Below, in pieces: positions 7,509 to 15,638 of a stretch of 37,474 nucleotides of DNA. The notes below the pieces were generated by a model. It made no database searches. It saw nothing but the letters and a program-made list of their open reading frames with translations, and was not told the DNA's origin. Made by a program: the position numbers and the translations under genes. Origin of the DNA: a virus. Position 1 is the first letter of the stretch; every line of letters begins with the position of its first letter. The DNA lies in IMG/VR virus record IMGVR_UViG_3300006071_000035, positions 1-37,474 of that record. One strand, written 5' to 3'.

Positions 7509-8228
7509 TTATTTAGTGAATACACCTTTTTTAACCATTTTATTTAATATATTTGCACATGCTATATCTAATGCTTTTTTAGTTGCAATTGAAATAGTAG
7601 ATTGATTGAATTTTACAGGGTCAACTGTCGCATCTGAAAGGAAAGTTAATTCTCTTGTAGTTTTAGCTTCTCCCAATCCACTTGCTGCAATGATTGTTCC
7701 ATTCTCCGCATCTGTAAATCTAACTTGTAAACCTATTCTTGTTACCATTAAATTTTTAACACCATTCTTTAAGTTTACTTCTTCATCTTCCGATACTGAA
7801 TAATCATAACATTCAATTTCAACAAAATAATGTGCTAATCTAATTTTACCCCTACCATCCAACTTATCTTGCGAAATACCTGCCTGCGAAGCTTGAAACT
7901 GCTTAACCATACGATTTTTAATTTCAGTTTTGTCTTCTGTAAATGTAAATCGATTAAGATTATCAAGATACTCCAGTGTAATATTAGCCACACCCAAACC
8001 GACACGTTTTTCTTTAAGTTCGGGATATTGTTCGTACATTTCATCACTTATTCCACATTTTAATAATTGAATTGGGATTTGAGGTCCATCATAATTCATA
8101 AATTGTGAGATATCACTTTTTGTTTCAAACGATGCCTTAAACTGTTCTGTTTTTGTGGAACCAATTGTTTGACTATTTGCAACAAGACTTACTAAAAATA
8201 CGCTTAATAATATAAATAATTTTTTCAT
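7509..8228 (-). CDS. Exported CsgG-like protein (candidate)
   Basis: A 239-residue protein. Signal peptide at residues 1-19 (MKKLFILLSVFLVSLVANSQ, Bacteroidota-type SQ cleavage, no lipobox). Residues 75-120 (V-G-L-G-V-A-N-I-T-L-E-Y-L-D-N) and 128-180 (alternating strands with V-E-I-E-C-Y-D-Y and L-Q-V-R-F-T-D) give the alternating strand/helix pattern of CsgG-type curli-export channels. A C-terminal helix (S-I-A-T-K-K-A-L-D-I-A-C-A-N-I-L) matches that family's repeated-helix end. CsgG homologues are known from T4-like cyanophages. It would sit in the periplasm or outer membrane. The match is by pattern only; a generic periplasmic protein is the alternative. Confidence 0.5.
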   Translation of the reverse strand: MKKLFILLSVFLVSLVANSQTIGSTKTEQFKASFETKSDISQFMNYDGPQIPIQLLKCGISDEMYEQYPELKEKRVGLGVANITLEYLDNLNRFTFTEDKTEIKNRMVKQFQASQAGISQDKLDGRGKIRLAHYFVEIECYDYSVSEDEEVNLKNGVKNLMVTRIGLQVRFTDAENGTIIAASGLGEAKTTRELTFLSDATVDPVKFNQSTISIATKKALDIACANILNKMVKKGVFTK

Positions 8229-8231
8229 ACA

Positions 8232-8492
8232 TTAATTTTGGTTATGATGAATAATATGATTTAAAATATCAATTGCGATATGTAAACCTTTAACTTCACC
8301 TTTTTTTAAATTTCTATATTTTGCAACTTCAAATTCATCAATAAAACCACTATTAAGTGCTTCTTCTAAACCATGTAATTCTTCGTTGTTTGCTTTTTCT
8401 GCTAATTCTACTAAATGTAAAATAGCTAATTCAATCTCCTGTTCGTTGATTGTGTTTTCGTTTTCGTTCTGTAAAATTGAGTTCTTTGCCAT
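8232..8492 (-). CDS. Small acidic helical protein
   Basis: An 86-residue protein from the ATG at 8492 (ATGGC context like neighbouring genes); an upstream ATG at 8519 would overlap the previous gene. The sequence is acidic and helical, with leucine-rich stretches (E-L-A-I-L-H-L-V-E-L-A and I-A-I-D-I-L-N-H-I-I-H-H). No membrane segment, Cys or known motif. It follows the phosphoesterase and precedes the CsgG-like gene by 3 bases, so it is co-transcribed. Function unknown. Confidence 0.6.
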   Translation of the reverse strand: MAKNSILQNENENTINEQEIELAILHLVELAEKANNEELHGLEEALNSGFIDEFEVAKYRNLKKGEVKGLHIAIDILNHIIHHNQN

Positions 8493-8496
8493 AATG

Positions 8497-9219
8497 TTAA
8501 CTTTTATATAAATATACATTATTTTCTTTATCTACTAAAATTGCTGATAGGTTTTCTACCCAATCACCACTATTAACATATCTTTTACCATTTATCATTC
8601 TATCCTCTGGTTGATGAATATGTCCACACATTACTCCATCACATCCTTTTTTAGTTGCCATAGATAATGCAGTTGTTTCAAAATCATTTATATAATTAGT
8701 TGCAGCTTTAACACCACCTTTTATTTTTTGTGATATGGATTGATATGGTAAATTTCTCCATTTTCTATAATGATTATACCAACGATTAAGTGTAAGTGCA
8801 AAATCATATCCTATTGAACCTATTTTTGCCAACCATTTATACTTTGTTATAAAAACATCAATAACATCTCCATGGAAAATATAGTAACTCTCCATAGAAT
8901 TATGTAAGTTAAGAACATAATCTTCTCTAATTTCCACTCCACCAAAATGGTTTCCCATAAATTCATGTAAGAACTCATCATGATTTCCTCTTATCCAAAT
9001 AATTTGTGTTTTGTTTGAAAGCTTTAGTAGTTTAGATATAACTTTAGTATGTTGTTTTTTCCATTTAGCTCCTCTATTGATTGCCCATCCATCTATAATA
9101 TCTCCATTAAGAATAAGGAGATCAGTTGGATGTTTTTCAATAAAATCTAAAAATTCTTCTGCTTTACTATCTTTTGTTCCTAAATGTAAATCCGATACGA
9201 TTACTGCCTGATATTTCAT
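8497..9219 (-). CDS. Calcineurin-like metallophosphoesterase (LpxH-like)
   Basis: A 240-residue protein starting at the ATG at 9219, which overlaps the previous stop as ATGA. All metallophosphoesterase motifs are present: S-D-L-H-L-G at residues 8-13, N-G-D-I-I-D-G at about 38-44, R-G-N-H-D-E at about 77-82, H-G-D at about 119, and G-H-I-H-Q-P at about 205-210. The order, the Y-N-H-Y-R-K insert and the length match UDP-2,3-diacylglucosamine pyrophosphatase LpxH and its Bacteroidota relatives. A lipid A-directed or nucleotide-sugar role is possible, but the family is broad. Confidence 0.82.
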   Translation of the reverse strand: MKYQAVIVSDLHLGTKDSKAEEFLDFIEKHPTDLLILNGDIIDGWAINRGAKWKKQHTKVISKLLKLSNKTQIIWIRGNHDEFLHEFMGNHFGGVEIREDYVLNLHNSMESYYIFHGDVIDVFITKYKWLAKIGSIGYDFALTLNRWYNHYRKWRNLPYQSISQKIKGGVKAATNYINDFETTALSMATKKGCDGVMCGHIHQPEDRMINGKRYVNSGDWVENLSAILVDKENNVYLYKS

Positions 9220-9911
9220 GTCCAATAGTTGTGATGTTGTTTAAAGAAATTTGTGTTGTTTCGATTGATATAGCATTTTATACTGATTAAAAACATATAG
9301 AAAAATCCTTTATTTTTAAATCTTCTTGCCGATGTCCATACTCCTTTGGTATTATGTATTTTCATTACATCTGCTTTTTGTGATACCCAATAATCTTCTG
9401 CAAATAAATGTGTTTCATCATACCCACCGGTTTTCCAATATGCTTCAGTTTTCCATAATTGAAATCCACCTATGGCAAATGGTGTTCCTAACCAATTACT
9501 CATTTTTTGTTGAATATCAAATAAACGAAATATCCAATTAAACCCTTCTTCTGTTTGAAATGGAACTGTCACCAAATCTGTATTATATGCTAAACATTCA
9601 CCTAATACAAATCTATTTTGCAACATTATATCAGCATCTAAAAAAAGAATATAAGGTGTAGTTACTAATTTACTACCGTTTAAACGTGCTTTAGCTGGAA
9701 ATCCACCTTCGATAATTTCAATATTTAAACAATACTTAAAATCTCTTTTAACATAATATAAAAAATCTAAGCTATCACCTTCATCGGAAGTATCTGCAAT
9801 AATAACTCTAGTTCCTGCGAACCCCACTTGCTTTGCAATAAATCCAATACACTCATATATGTTATCCTTTTCGTTTTTACACGGTATTACTATTGTTAAT
9901 AAGTTATTCAT
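9216..9911 (-). CDS. Family 2 glycosyltransferase
   Basis: A 231-residue GT-A enzyme. N-terminal L-T-I-V-I-P-C-K-N-E is the family-2 first strand. F-L-D-A-D-I at about residue 92 is the D-x-D motif. G-G-F-Q-L-W-K-T ... G-G-Y-D-E-T-H-L-F-A-E-D-Y at about residues 145-170 is the acceptor loop with the catalytic E-D base. No membrane helix. It begins just past a terminator and is coupled to the LpxH-like gene through an ATGA overlap, which hints that both act on the same glycan or lipid. Confidence 0.83.
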   Translation of the reverse strand: MNNLLTIVIPCKNEKDNIYECIGFIAKQVGFAGTRVIIADTSDEGDSLDFLYYVKRDFKYCLNIEIIEGGFPAKARLNGSKLVTTPYILFLDADIMLQNRFVLGECLAYNTDLVTVPFQTEEGFNWIFRLFDIQQKMSNWLGTPFAIGGFQLWKTEAYWKTGGYDETHLFAEDYWVSQKADVMKIHNTKGVWTSARRFKNKGFFYMFLISIKCYINRNNTNFFKQHHNYWT

Positions 9912-9921
9912 AGGTATAAAT

Positions 9922-9949
9922 AAAAAACCCCCACTAATTGTGAGGGTTT
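9922..9949 (-). terminator. Intrinsic terminator of the exported-protein operon
   Basis: On the minus strand AACCCTCAC, a 5-base loop and GTGGGGGTT form a 9-bp stem (one G-U pair) followed by six T. It lies 17 bases after the stop of the 92-residue membrane protein, closing the 15589-9967 operon before the next glycosyltransferase. Confidence 0.9.
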
Positions 9950-9966
9950 CTAATGTTAATTAATTA

Positions 9967-10245
9967 TTAACCTAATTCTTCAGTTGGTGCTGCCGGTGTT
10001 GTTGGTTCATCTGCAGGTGCCTTCTTACTGAATTTGTCTAAACTATCAGCACCCATACCGATTGCAGTTATAACCATTACAGCATCAACTAGCTTATCAG
10101 ATGGAGCGATATCTTTAGCAGAATAGCTATTCGCAATCATAGTGATACATAAAAATAATGCACCAAAAAATGCGATAACTGGTTTTACTGAAATTGCACC
10201 TCTTTCATCTTTGAAAAGGTCAATTACCCATTCTTTAAAAGTCAT
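9967..10245 (-). CDS. Two-span small membrane protein, holin-like
   Basis: A 92-residue protein. An amphipathic N-terminus (MTFKEWVIDLFKDERG) is followed by two hydrophobic helices at residues 21-42 (V-K-P-V-I-A-F-F-G-A-L-F-L) and 50-67 (K-L-V-D-A-V-M-V-I-T-A-I-G), then a Pro/Thr/Ala/Glu tail. D-E-R/K-G then two helices is common in small membrane proteins of phages of this host range, sometimes annotated as holins. The start has a strong AAGGAG site (AATAAAGGAGTAACAAG). It is the last gene before the terminator. No lysin is visible nearby, so holin is only a possibility. Confidence 0.65.
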   Translation of the reverse strand: MTFKEWVIDLFKDERGAISVKPVIAFFGALFLCITMIANSYSAKDIAPSDKLVDAVMVITAIGMGADSLDKFSKKAPADEPTTPAAPTEELG

Positions 10246-10277
10246 CTTGTTACTCCTTTATTGTTTGTTATTGAATA

Positions 10278-10643
10278 CTACCATTGAGCAGGCTTCTCTT
10301 TGAACTCATCACCTTCTTTCTTTTTAGGTTTTGGTTGTTCTGATTTTTCTGCTTTTTTTACATCTTTGTCAGCCGGTCCTTTTTCTTTAATAATAACAGT
10401 CTTACCTGCCGCTGCTTGTTGTTGTGCTGGTATGTTGATGTTAATACTTTGTGGTTGAACTTGTTTGTTTTCCCCTTCTTTTGGTTTTTGTAAGTATGTC
10501 ATTAAAAATGCACCACCTGCCGTTACCAATGTTCCGACAGTTCCTATAATAGTTTTTTTCAAACCACTCATAGTTCCATCATTGTGTTTTTCGTTTTTAG
10601 CCATTGCCTCATCCGGCGTTTGCTCTTTTTTTGCCTTTGCCAT
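10278..10643 (-). CDS. Single-span membrane protein with Lys/Pro-rich tail
   Basis: A 121-residue protein. Residues 1-28 are basic and hydrophilic. Residues 29-50 form one membrane helix (K-T-I-I-G-T-V-G-T-L-V-T-A-G-G-A-F-L-M). Residues 52-121 are Pro/Gln/Lys-rich and extended. An N-in topology would put the tail in the periplasm, a layout reminiscent of inner-membrane spanin or envelope-linking proteins. It lies 6 bases downstream of a lipoprotein gene, which would suit an inner-outer membrane pair, but no coiled coil is visible. Function unassigned. Confidence 0.6.
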   Translation of the reverse strand: MAKAKKEQTPDEAMAKNEKHNDGTMSGLKKTIIGTVGTLVTAGGAFLMTYLQKPKEGENKQVQPQSININIPAQQQAAAGKTVIIKEKGPADKDVKKAEKSEQPKPKKKEGDEFKEKPAQW

Positions 10644-10649
10644 AAATTA

Positions 10650-11030
10650 TTATATTTTGTTAAAATCTGTTATTGCCAATAAATTACCTTTACTATCATA
10701 TACTGCCAATCTATAAGCTGCTGTTGGTAATGCTGCTGCATAAACCGTCAATATATTATCTCCACTTATTACATCGGAAGTTGATTTAGATACTACTCTA
10801 TTTGCAATATCTAATATTTTTACAGTCACAGTCTGTGCTGCATCACTTTTAACATTCATTTTAACATCAGTTGTTACGAATGTTGTTTGTAATGCTACAC
10901 CTACCGAAGATGTAATTGTTAATGGATTTTGTGCAGGATTAGATACTACTGAATCGATTGATTTTCTACAACTCAATGCGATTAAAGATACTAAAAATCC
11001 TAATCCTAATATTTTATCTATTCTTCTCAT
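10650..11030 (-). CDS. Lipoprotein with type IX sorting-domain-like beta module
   Basis: A 126-residue protein. Lipoprotein signal at residues 1-21 (G-F-L-V-S-L-I-A-L-S-C, then RKS). Residues 65-126 read V-T-V-K-I-L-D-I-A-N-R-V-V, then G-D-N-I-L-T-V, A-L-P-T-A-A-Y-R-L-A-V-Y-D and G-N-L-L-A-I-T-D-F. This order matches the C-terminal sorting domain of Bacteroidota type IX secretion substrates (the usual pattern is V-x-I-Y-D-x-x-G, then L-P-x-G-x-Y). Having both a lipid anchor and such a domain is unusual. Co-translated with its neighbours in the 15589-9967 operon. Confidence 0.65.
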   Translation of the reverse strand: MRRIDKILGLGFLVSLIALSCRKSIDSVVSNPAQNPLTITSSVGVALQTTFVTTDVKMNVKSDAAQTVTVKILDIANRVVSKSTSDVISGDNILTVYAAALPTAAYRLAVYDSKGNLLAITDFNKI

Positions 11031-11031
11031 T

Positions 11032-11382
11032 TTAATTTATTATTATTGTTGTTTTACTTATTTTATTTTTTGTAACATCTTCCAATAACAGATATAAATA
11101 TTTACTTTCTATTCCTTTAGTGTATATTTTCTTTTTATTTATTCCAATTTGTCCATTAAATCTTTCTCTTGTCACAACTTGGTTGGTAATTGTATCGGTC
11201 AAACTTAATGTATACACCCCATCTTTAGTTAAATTGAATTGTATTTCCTGTCCATTTGTAATACTATTTTGTGCATTATCAAATACATTATTAGTTTTTA
11301 CTTGTACCGGTGCTACTAATACTTTTTGACAAGATATTATAAAAATGATACAACAAGCTATTATAATTTTAATCCATTTCAT
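11032..11382 (-). CDS. Small lipoprotein, beta-sandwich
   Basis: A 116-residue protein. Signal with lipobox at residues 1-18 (C-C-I-I-F-I-I-S-C, then QK). The remainder is beta-rich: I-Q-F-N-L-T-K-D-G-V-Y-T-L-S-L-T-D, then V-V-T-R-E-R-F, then L-Y-L-L-L-E-D-V and a final K-T-T-I-I-I-N strand. The arrangement is like its neighbour at 10650-11030, so the two may be diverged paralogues. The ATG overlaps the stop of the PA14/cohesin gene (TAATG), so translation is coupled. Probably an outer-membrane partner of the two large exported proteins. Confidence 0.62.
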   Translation of the reverse strand: MKWIKIIIACCIIFIISCQKVLVAPVQVKTNNVFDNAQNSITNGQEIQFNLTKDGVYTLSLTDTITNQVVTRERFNGQIGINKKKIYTKGIESKYLYLLLEDVTKNKISKTTIIIN

Positions 11383-13274
11383 TAGTTTACCACCACTTTT
11401 AATTGTCTTCCATTTTGATTAACTGCATCCGTTGCACCTATTGATATTAACCCCAATATATTATCTAACTTTGTATTAGCTAAAAATGATAGTGTGTATT
11501 GTGTTGTATTATCCAAAGTACCACCATTTGTAAGTAATGAACCTACACTAATATAAGTACCCTTATCAGTTGCGTAATTAGTAGGTGAACCTTTTGTAGT
11601 GAACTTTACTCCATTAAACTTTAACAAAGAATTATCATAGTTTAATTGGAATTGTGTACCAACTAAAGATTGTGTCAATGGATCTATGGTAATATATGCG
11701 TAAATACTATCACCCACCATTTCAGTTAAGATAGATGCATTGATTTGATTGGTAATACTCGTTGATTTTAATGCCATTGTTGTATAACTATTCGATATAG
11801 GTGTTGTTGAATGTGATAAGTTTACATCACCTTTCCATGCTACTGCCAAATTTAATGTATCGGTTGATTTACCTGTGTTTATATCAAATGTATATGAACT
11901 ACCCAATGGTAATGTAAATCCATTCCAATTAGATTTACCAATCATATCGTATGTTGATTGTGGTATAATTCTTAATGTTTTATTTAAATTGAATGTATCT
12001 ACTAATGGTTTTGCACCTGTCAAATTTTGTAATAATAAAAAACAATCTGTTTCATTGAATATACCATCATTATTAATATCCGCATTTTGATATTGAATAC
12101 CATATGTAAATTCATTTCCACTTTGATTACCAAATAAACCAACATTTGCTACTTCTTTAAATGCCAAATACACATCCGAAACCGTTACAATGCTATTATA
12201 TAATGTTGTTAAATTGTTTGTAGTTGATACCGATATTGTTTGTGGTTTGTAGATTTGATTTGCTGTAAATCCTACATTACAAGAGAATGCATAATTACTA
12301 TATCCTGCATTTCTTATATTTGAATTATATGTTGAACTACCATCTGTTACTTTTGGTAGTGTTGATGGAATAGTATAATGTGCCCAATAGATATCACTAC
12401 TTTGATATGTTACCGGTCCATTATATACATCCAATATTGAAACACTATTAACTGTCGATGGTGTTGTGTTGCCAAATTCTCTTAAATCTATATAAAGAGT
12501 TGTTGTTCCATTAGATATATTCACATAACTCCATTCGGTTTGTCCGGCGGTAATTCCTGCTTTATATCCATTTACAATTTTATTACTATCTAATTGATTT
12601 GTAATATCAACCGTACCTGTTGAACTCAATGTATTTCCTACTGAAAATTTAGTTGCATCTATATTTGTATTGAAATTAAAATCAACCAATCCCTTTTTAG
12701 TTGGTGATGCAGGTGGAGTTGAATATACTTCATCTCCTTGAGTTGTGTATGTTGTTTGTGAAGGTCTTTTCCAAACTAAATACATACCCCATCCACCACC
12801 CCAGTTTTCAAATCTTGCCATAAAGGTATAAGATTGACCTGCGACTAAATTTACCGAACCATATCTATAACCACCAAATCCATGTGGTCCATAATAAGAT
12901 ATTACAACATTTCCATTCAAAGAAAAATCTACACCATCATCTCCATCAATACCAAATATGTATGTTCCCGTTTCTTTTGGGACAAAATATCCAGTTATTT
13001 TAATACCAGTATAATTGGCCCCATTGGGAAGTCCAGAAGGTTGCCAACTACCATTGAAATATAATGTTTTTGCTGCTGTTGATGTTCCACTTGCATAAAT
13101 CGTTGCACCCTTTGTAACATCAAACATATTAACAAAATCATTTGCATTATTAGCATATTGGCCTGCTCCATTACTAATAATATTATAGACCGTATAATTC
13201 AAATAACCCACTCCTTGAGAGTAGGTTATTATTGAACTAATTAATAAAAATAATATAAGAAGTAGTTTCTTCAT
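11382..13274 (-). CDS. Exported PA14 / dockerin-like / cohesin-like protein
   Basis: A 630-residue protein. Signal peptide at residues 1-20 (ending I-T-Y-S-Q). Residues 22-172 form a PA14 (carbohydrate-binding) domain: G-T-Y-I-F-G-I-D-G-D-D-G at 103-114, then Y-T-F-M-A-R-F-E-N and M-Y-L-V-W. Residues 185-345 are an unassigned beta domain. Residues 362-420 are dockerin-like, with a calcium-loop motif D-I-N-N-D-G-I-F-N-E-T-D at 399-410. Residues 510-630 resemble a cohesin domain (V-G-D-S-I-Y-A-Y-I-T-I, then G-T-Q-F-Q-L-N-Y-D). The C-terminal half parallels the upstream gene's product. Both ends overlap neighbours as TAATG. Probably cell-surface or virion-surface scaffold. Confidence 0.72.
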   Translation of the reverse strand: MKKLLLILFLLISSIITYSQGVGYLNYTVYNIISNGAGQYANNANDFVNMFDVTKGATIYASGTSTAAKTLYFNGSWQPSGLPNGANYTGIKITGYFVPKETGTYIFGIDGDDGVDFSLNGNVVISYYGPHGFGGYRYGSVNLVAGQSYTFMARFENWGGGWGMYLVWKRPSQTTYTTQGDEVYSTPPASPTKKGLVDFNFNTNIDATKFSVGNTLSSTGTVDITNQLDSNKIVNGYKAGITAGQTEWSYVNISNGTTTLYIDLREFGNTTPSTVNSVSILDVYNGPVTYQSSDIYWAHYTIPSTLPKVTDGSSTYNSNIRNAGYSNYAFSCNVGFTANQIYKPQTISVSTTNNLTTLYNSIVTVSDVYLAFKEVANVGLFGNQSGNEFTYGIQYQNADINNDGIFNETDCFLLLQNLTGAKPLVDTFNLNKTLRIIPQSTYDMIGKSNWNGFTLPLGSSYTFDINTGKSTDTLNLAVAWKGDVNLSHSTTPISNSYTTMALKSTSITNQINASILTEMVGDSIYAYITIDPLTQSLVGTQFQLNYDNSLLKFNGVKFTTKGSPTNYATDKGTYISVGSLLTNGGTLDNTTQYTLSFLANTKLDNILGLISIGATDAVNQNGRQLKVVVN

Positions 13275-14944
13275 TACTCAATATTCAGGTTAATTTTATT
13301 ACCACTTGCATCAACTGCATCGGCTAGTACAAAGAAAAATAAACCTGCTGTATTTGATAAAGGAACTTTTGGTGTAAATGTTAATGTATACGGAGTTCCT
13401 GTTTTAATTCTAGCAGTTTTAATTTGGTCAATTGAACCAAATGTTAATCTTCCGTTATTGTGAGTTGAGAAGTTTGTTATCGTGCTTCCTGCATCAAATG
13501 TTACATTATCTAAACTCAATTTAGTAGAATCATAATTCATAATAACTTGTAAACCTGCTAAGTTTTGTTTTGTTAAATTTGCAGTTAAGATTACTTTACC
13601 ATTTACAATTGATGAATTGATGTTTAAGTTTGCGGTATCTAATGGAGCTGGTTCGTATGCCAATGTTGCATTAGATGCTATTGCAAATGATTTAATTGTA
13701 GCGGAAGCTGTTGGTATTACTTTATCAGAATTTGTATAAACACCATTATTAATACTTACATTAATTTGTGCCGGTGATGGAGATTCATTAAATGCCATAT
13801 CACCACCCCATGCATATACTGCGTTGACTGTTTGATTTGGTGAAGTTACATAAATTCTATAAGTAGGTGTGCCATCTAACCAACTTTGATTTAATAATCC
13901 ACTATGCCATGCTATATTTGTTGCAGTTGATGTCGGGATATTTGCTACTGAACTCATATCTTGCCCCATTACATATGCAAATAAATAATAAGGGTCTTTT
14001 TCAGTAAATGCAGTATCACCTTTACCAACCATACCAATCATTTTTTCCAATTTAGGATATGTCCAATATGTTTGTGCACCGGTAATATCGGTTTGTGAAA
14101 TGCCTAAGAATGCTTTATATGCATCTGCAACAGTCACAATATTATCCATAAATGTTTTTTGATAAGCTGGAGTAATAAATACACCAACACTATCACCCAC
14201 TTTAATACCAGATGTGAATGTTACCATACCACTTGCATCCAATGAACCTACTTTAATTGGTTGTTGAGTCCAATCAATACTACCATCTGCTTTAACATGC
14301 ATCAATTGAACATTGTGTTGATTAATATTTGTATATGTTGATGGATATAATACTTTAATAGTAAATGCCGATGTTGCTCCTGTGACAGTTCCTAATGAAA
14401 GTGTAGATTGTGTTGTTGTTACACTTGATATGTTTGCTCCAGTTGCACTATCCAACGCATATGCTAAATCCAATTTGTGAACATTTGAATAAGAAGCGAT
14501 ATCTTTTAATACAAATTTTTGAGTTGCTAATGTTCCTGTAATTGCTTTATCCGTTCTTTGAACTGTCAATTGTCCAACATTGTTTCCAGTTGTTGATACA
14601 TAATTCCAAGGAGTATGTCCATATTGTCCATACAAATCAGTTGTTGCTGAATTTGCGTTTGGATTGAATATATAATTTGTCCACTCATAAAAATATGTTT
14701 GAGTAGAGTTACCTTGTCCAAATGTCGTGCTGTTAGATACCATACTCATTGCTGTTGAATTGTATTGGTATCTCAACCACACATATCTTGCTCTGGATAC
14801 ACCACTCACATTATAAGTTACCGTAATGGTATCACCAACTTTCAAATTAGTTGATGGTGAGTATGATTGGTTAATTACTAATTGACTAAATGATGATATA
14901 GATATTAATAAAAATACCCCTACCAATCCTAATAATTTTTTCAT
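13274..14944 (-). CDS. Exported cohesin-like protein, paralogue of the PA14 protein
   Basis: A 556-residue protein. Signal peptide at residues 1-21 (ending S-S-F-S-Q). Residues 22-190 form a cohesin-like domain (L-K-V-G-D-T-I-T-V-T-Y-N-V, then V-W-L-R-Y-Q-Y-N). Residues 190-262 are a linking domain. Residues 264-330 parallel the dockerin-like region of the neighbour (N-I-V-T-V-A-D-A-Y-K-A-F ... F-T-E-K-D-P-Y) but lack its calcium loop. Residues 440-556 form a second cohesin-like domain ending L-A-D-A-V-D-A-S-G-N-K-I-N-L. The ATG directly follows the previous stop and has a GGAG site. Predicted to pair with the neighbour through cohesin-dockerin-type contacts (inference). Confidence 0.7.
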   Translation of the reverse strand: MKKLLGLVGVFLLISISSFSQLVINQSYSPSTNLKVGDTITVTYNVSGVSRARYVWLRYQYNSTAMSMVSNSTTFGQGNSTQTYFYEWTNYIFNPNANSATTDLYGQYGHTPWNYVSTTGNNVGQLTVQRTDKAITGTLATQKFVLKDIASYSNVHKLDLAYALDSATGANISSVTTTQSTLSLGTVTGATSAFTIKVLYPSTYTNINQHNVQLMHVKADGSIDWTQQPIKVGSLDASGMVTFTSGIKVGDSVGVFITPAYQKTFMDNIVTVADAYKAFLGISQTDITGAQTYWTYPKLEKMIGMVGKGDTAFTEKDPYYLFAYVMGQDMSSVANIPTSTATNIAWHSGLLNQSWLDGTPTYRIYVTSPNQTVNAVYAWGGDMAFNESPSPAQINVSINNGVYTNSDKVIPTASATIKSFAIASNATLAYEPAPLDTANLNINSSIVNGKVILTANLTKQNLAGLQVIMNYDSTKLSLDNVTFDAGSTITNFSTHNNGRLTFGSIDQIKTARIKTGTPYTLTFTPKVPLSNTAGLFFFVLADAVDASGNKINLNIE

Positions 14945-15589
14945 TTATTTCTCCGATAGTTTTGTGATTAGCTTGTCACAACCTTTTTTAAGTGCATTAC
15001 TTAAACTTGTTTGATTGAAACTACCACCTTCGTCAACTATCAATGTGCTCATTGAAATTTCAGATGAGGACTCTTCTACTATAACTACCTTATCCTTTTT
15101 ACCTTGAGATTTTAATACACCTCTCAAACGGATAACAACTTCCGCTTCACCACTATGTAAAACGGAAATATTTTTCTTTGTATTTAAAACATCTAAAAAG
15201 ATGATTTGAACTGATAATTTGTTTGGTGCATTTGGAGATAAATTATATCCCTTATCTTGTAAATATTCTTCTAAAATATTCTTAACACCAAATTCTAATT
15301 TTCTATTACCAGCTAACTTACCTATTTTAACTTCGTTAGTTACACTTTCTACCCAAATTTGTTCATCTGCATTATACCAAATGTTACCTGGACTATTTTT
15401 GAATGTTCCATCAAATTTCCAGCTAAATTGATTTGCTAATGATTGTTCTTGGCCTTCCCCACCAAAAAAATGCAAACCAACTGCATATAATGAAAAACAT
15501 AGTGCAAATATAACCCATGCACCAAATAAACTAAGGATACCTATTTCAAAATAGTGTTTCCAATCAATTTTTAATAACTTTGCTTTCAT
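14945..15589 (-). CDS. Membrane-anchored periplasmic protein
   Basis: A 214-residue protein with one N-terminal membrane helix at about residues 13-38 (F-E-I-G-I-L-S-L-F-G-A-W-V-I-F-A-L). A soluble domain follows, with alternating strands and helices (L-S-V-Q-I-I-F-L-D-V, A-E-V-V-I-R-L-R-G-V-L) and a final helix (L-S-N-A-L-K-K-G-C-D-K-L-I). The shape recalls YajG- or CsgG-type periplasmic domains. A clear AAAAGGAGTTAAC ribosome site precedes the ATG. First gene of the 15589-9967 operon, so it may be the inner-membrane component for the exported proteins that follow. Family not certain. Confidence 0.6.
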   Translation of the reverse strand: MKAKLLKIDWKHYFEIGILSLFGAWVIFALCFSLYAVGLHFFGGEGQEQSLANQFSWKFDGTFKNSPGNIWYNADEQIWVESVTNEVKIGKLAGNRKLEFGVKNILEEYLQDKGYNLSPNAPNKLSVQIIFLDVLNTKKNISVLHSGEAEVVIRLRGVLKSQGKKDKVVIVEESSSEISMSTLIVDEGGSFNQTSLSNALKKGCDKLITKLSEK

Positions 15590-15638
15590 ATGTTAACTCC
15601 TTTTACCTATATAAGTATAAAGGAACATATGATTATTA

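Noticed and set aside
9967-10643. Lysis cassette (holin plus spanin)
   Set aside because: Topologies fit loosely, but no endolysin is visible in the window and no coiled coil is apparent in the 121-residue protein.
14945-15589. Assigning this protein firmly to CsgG
   Set aside because: It has a retained N-terminal membrane helix and only a generic strand/helix pattern; left as unassigned periplasmic protein.
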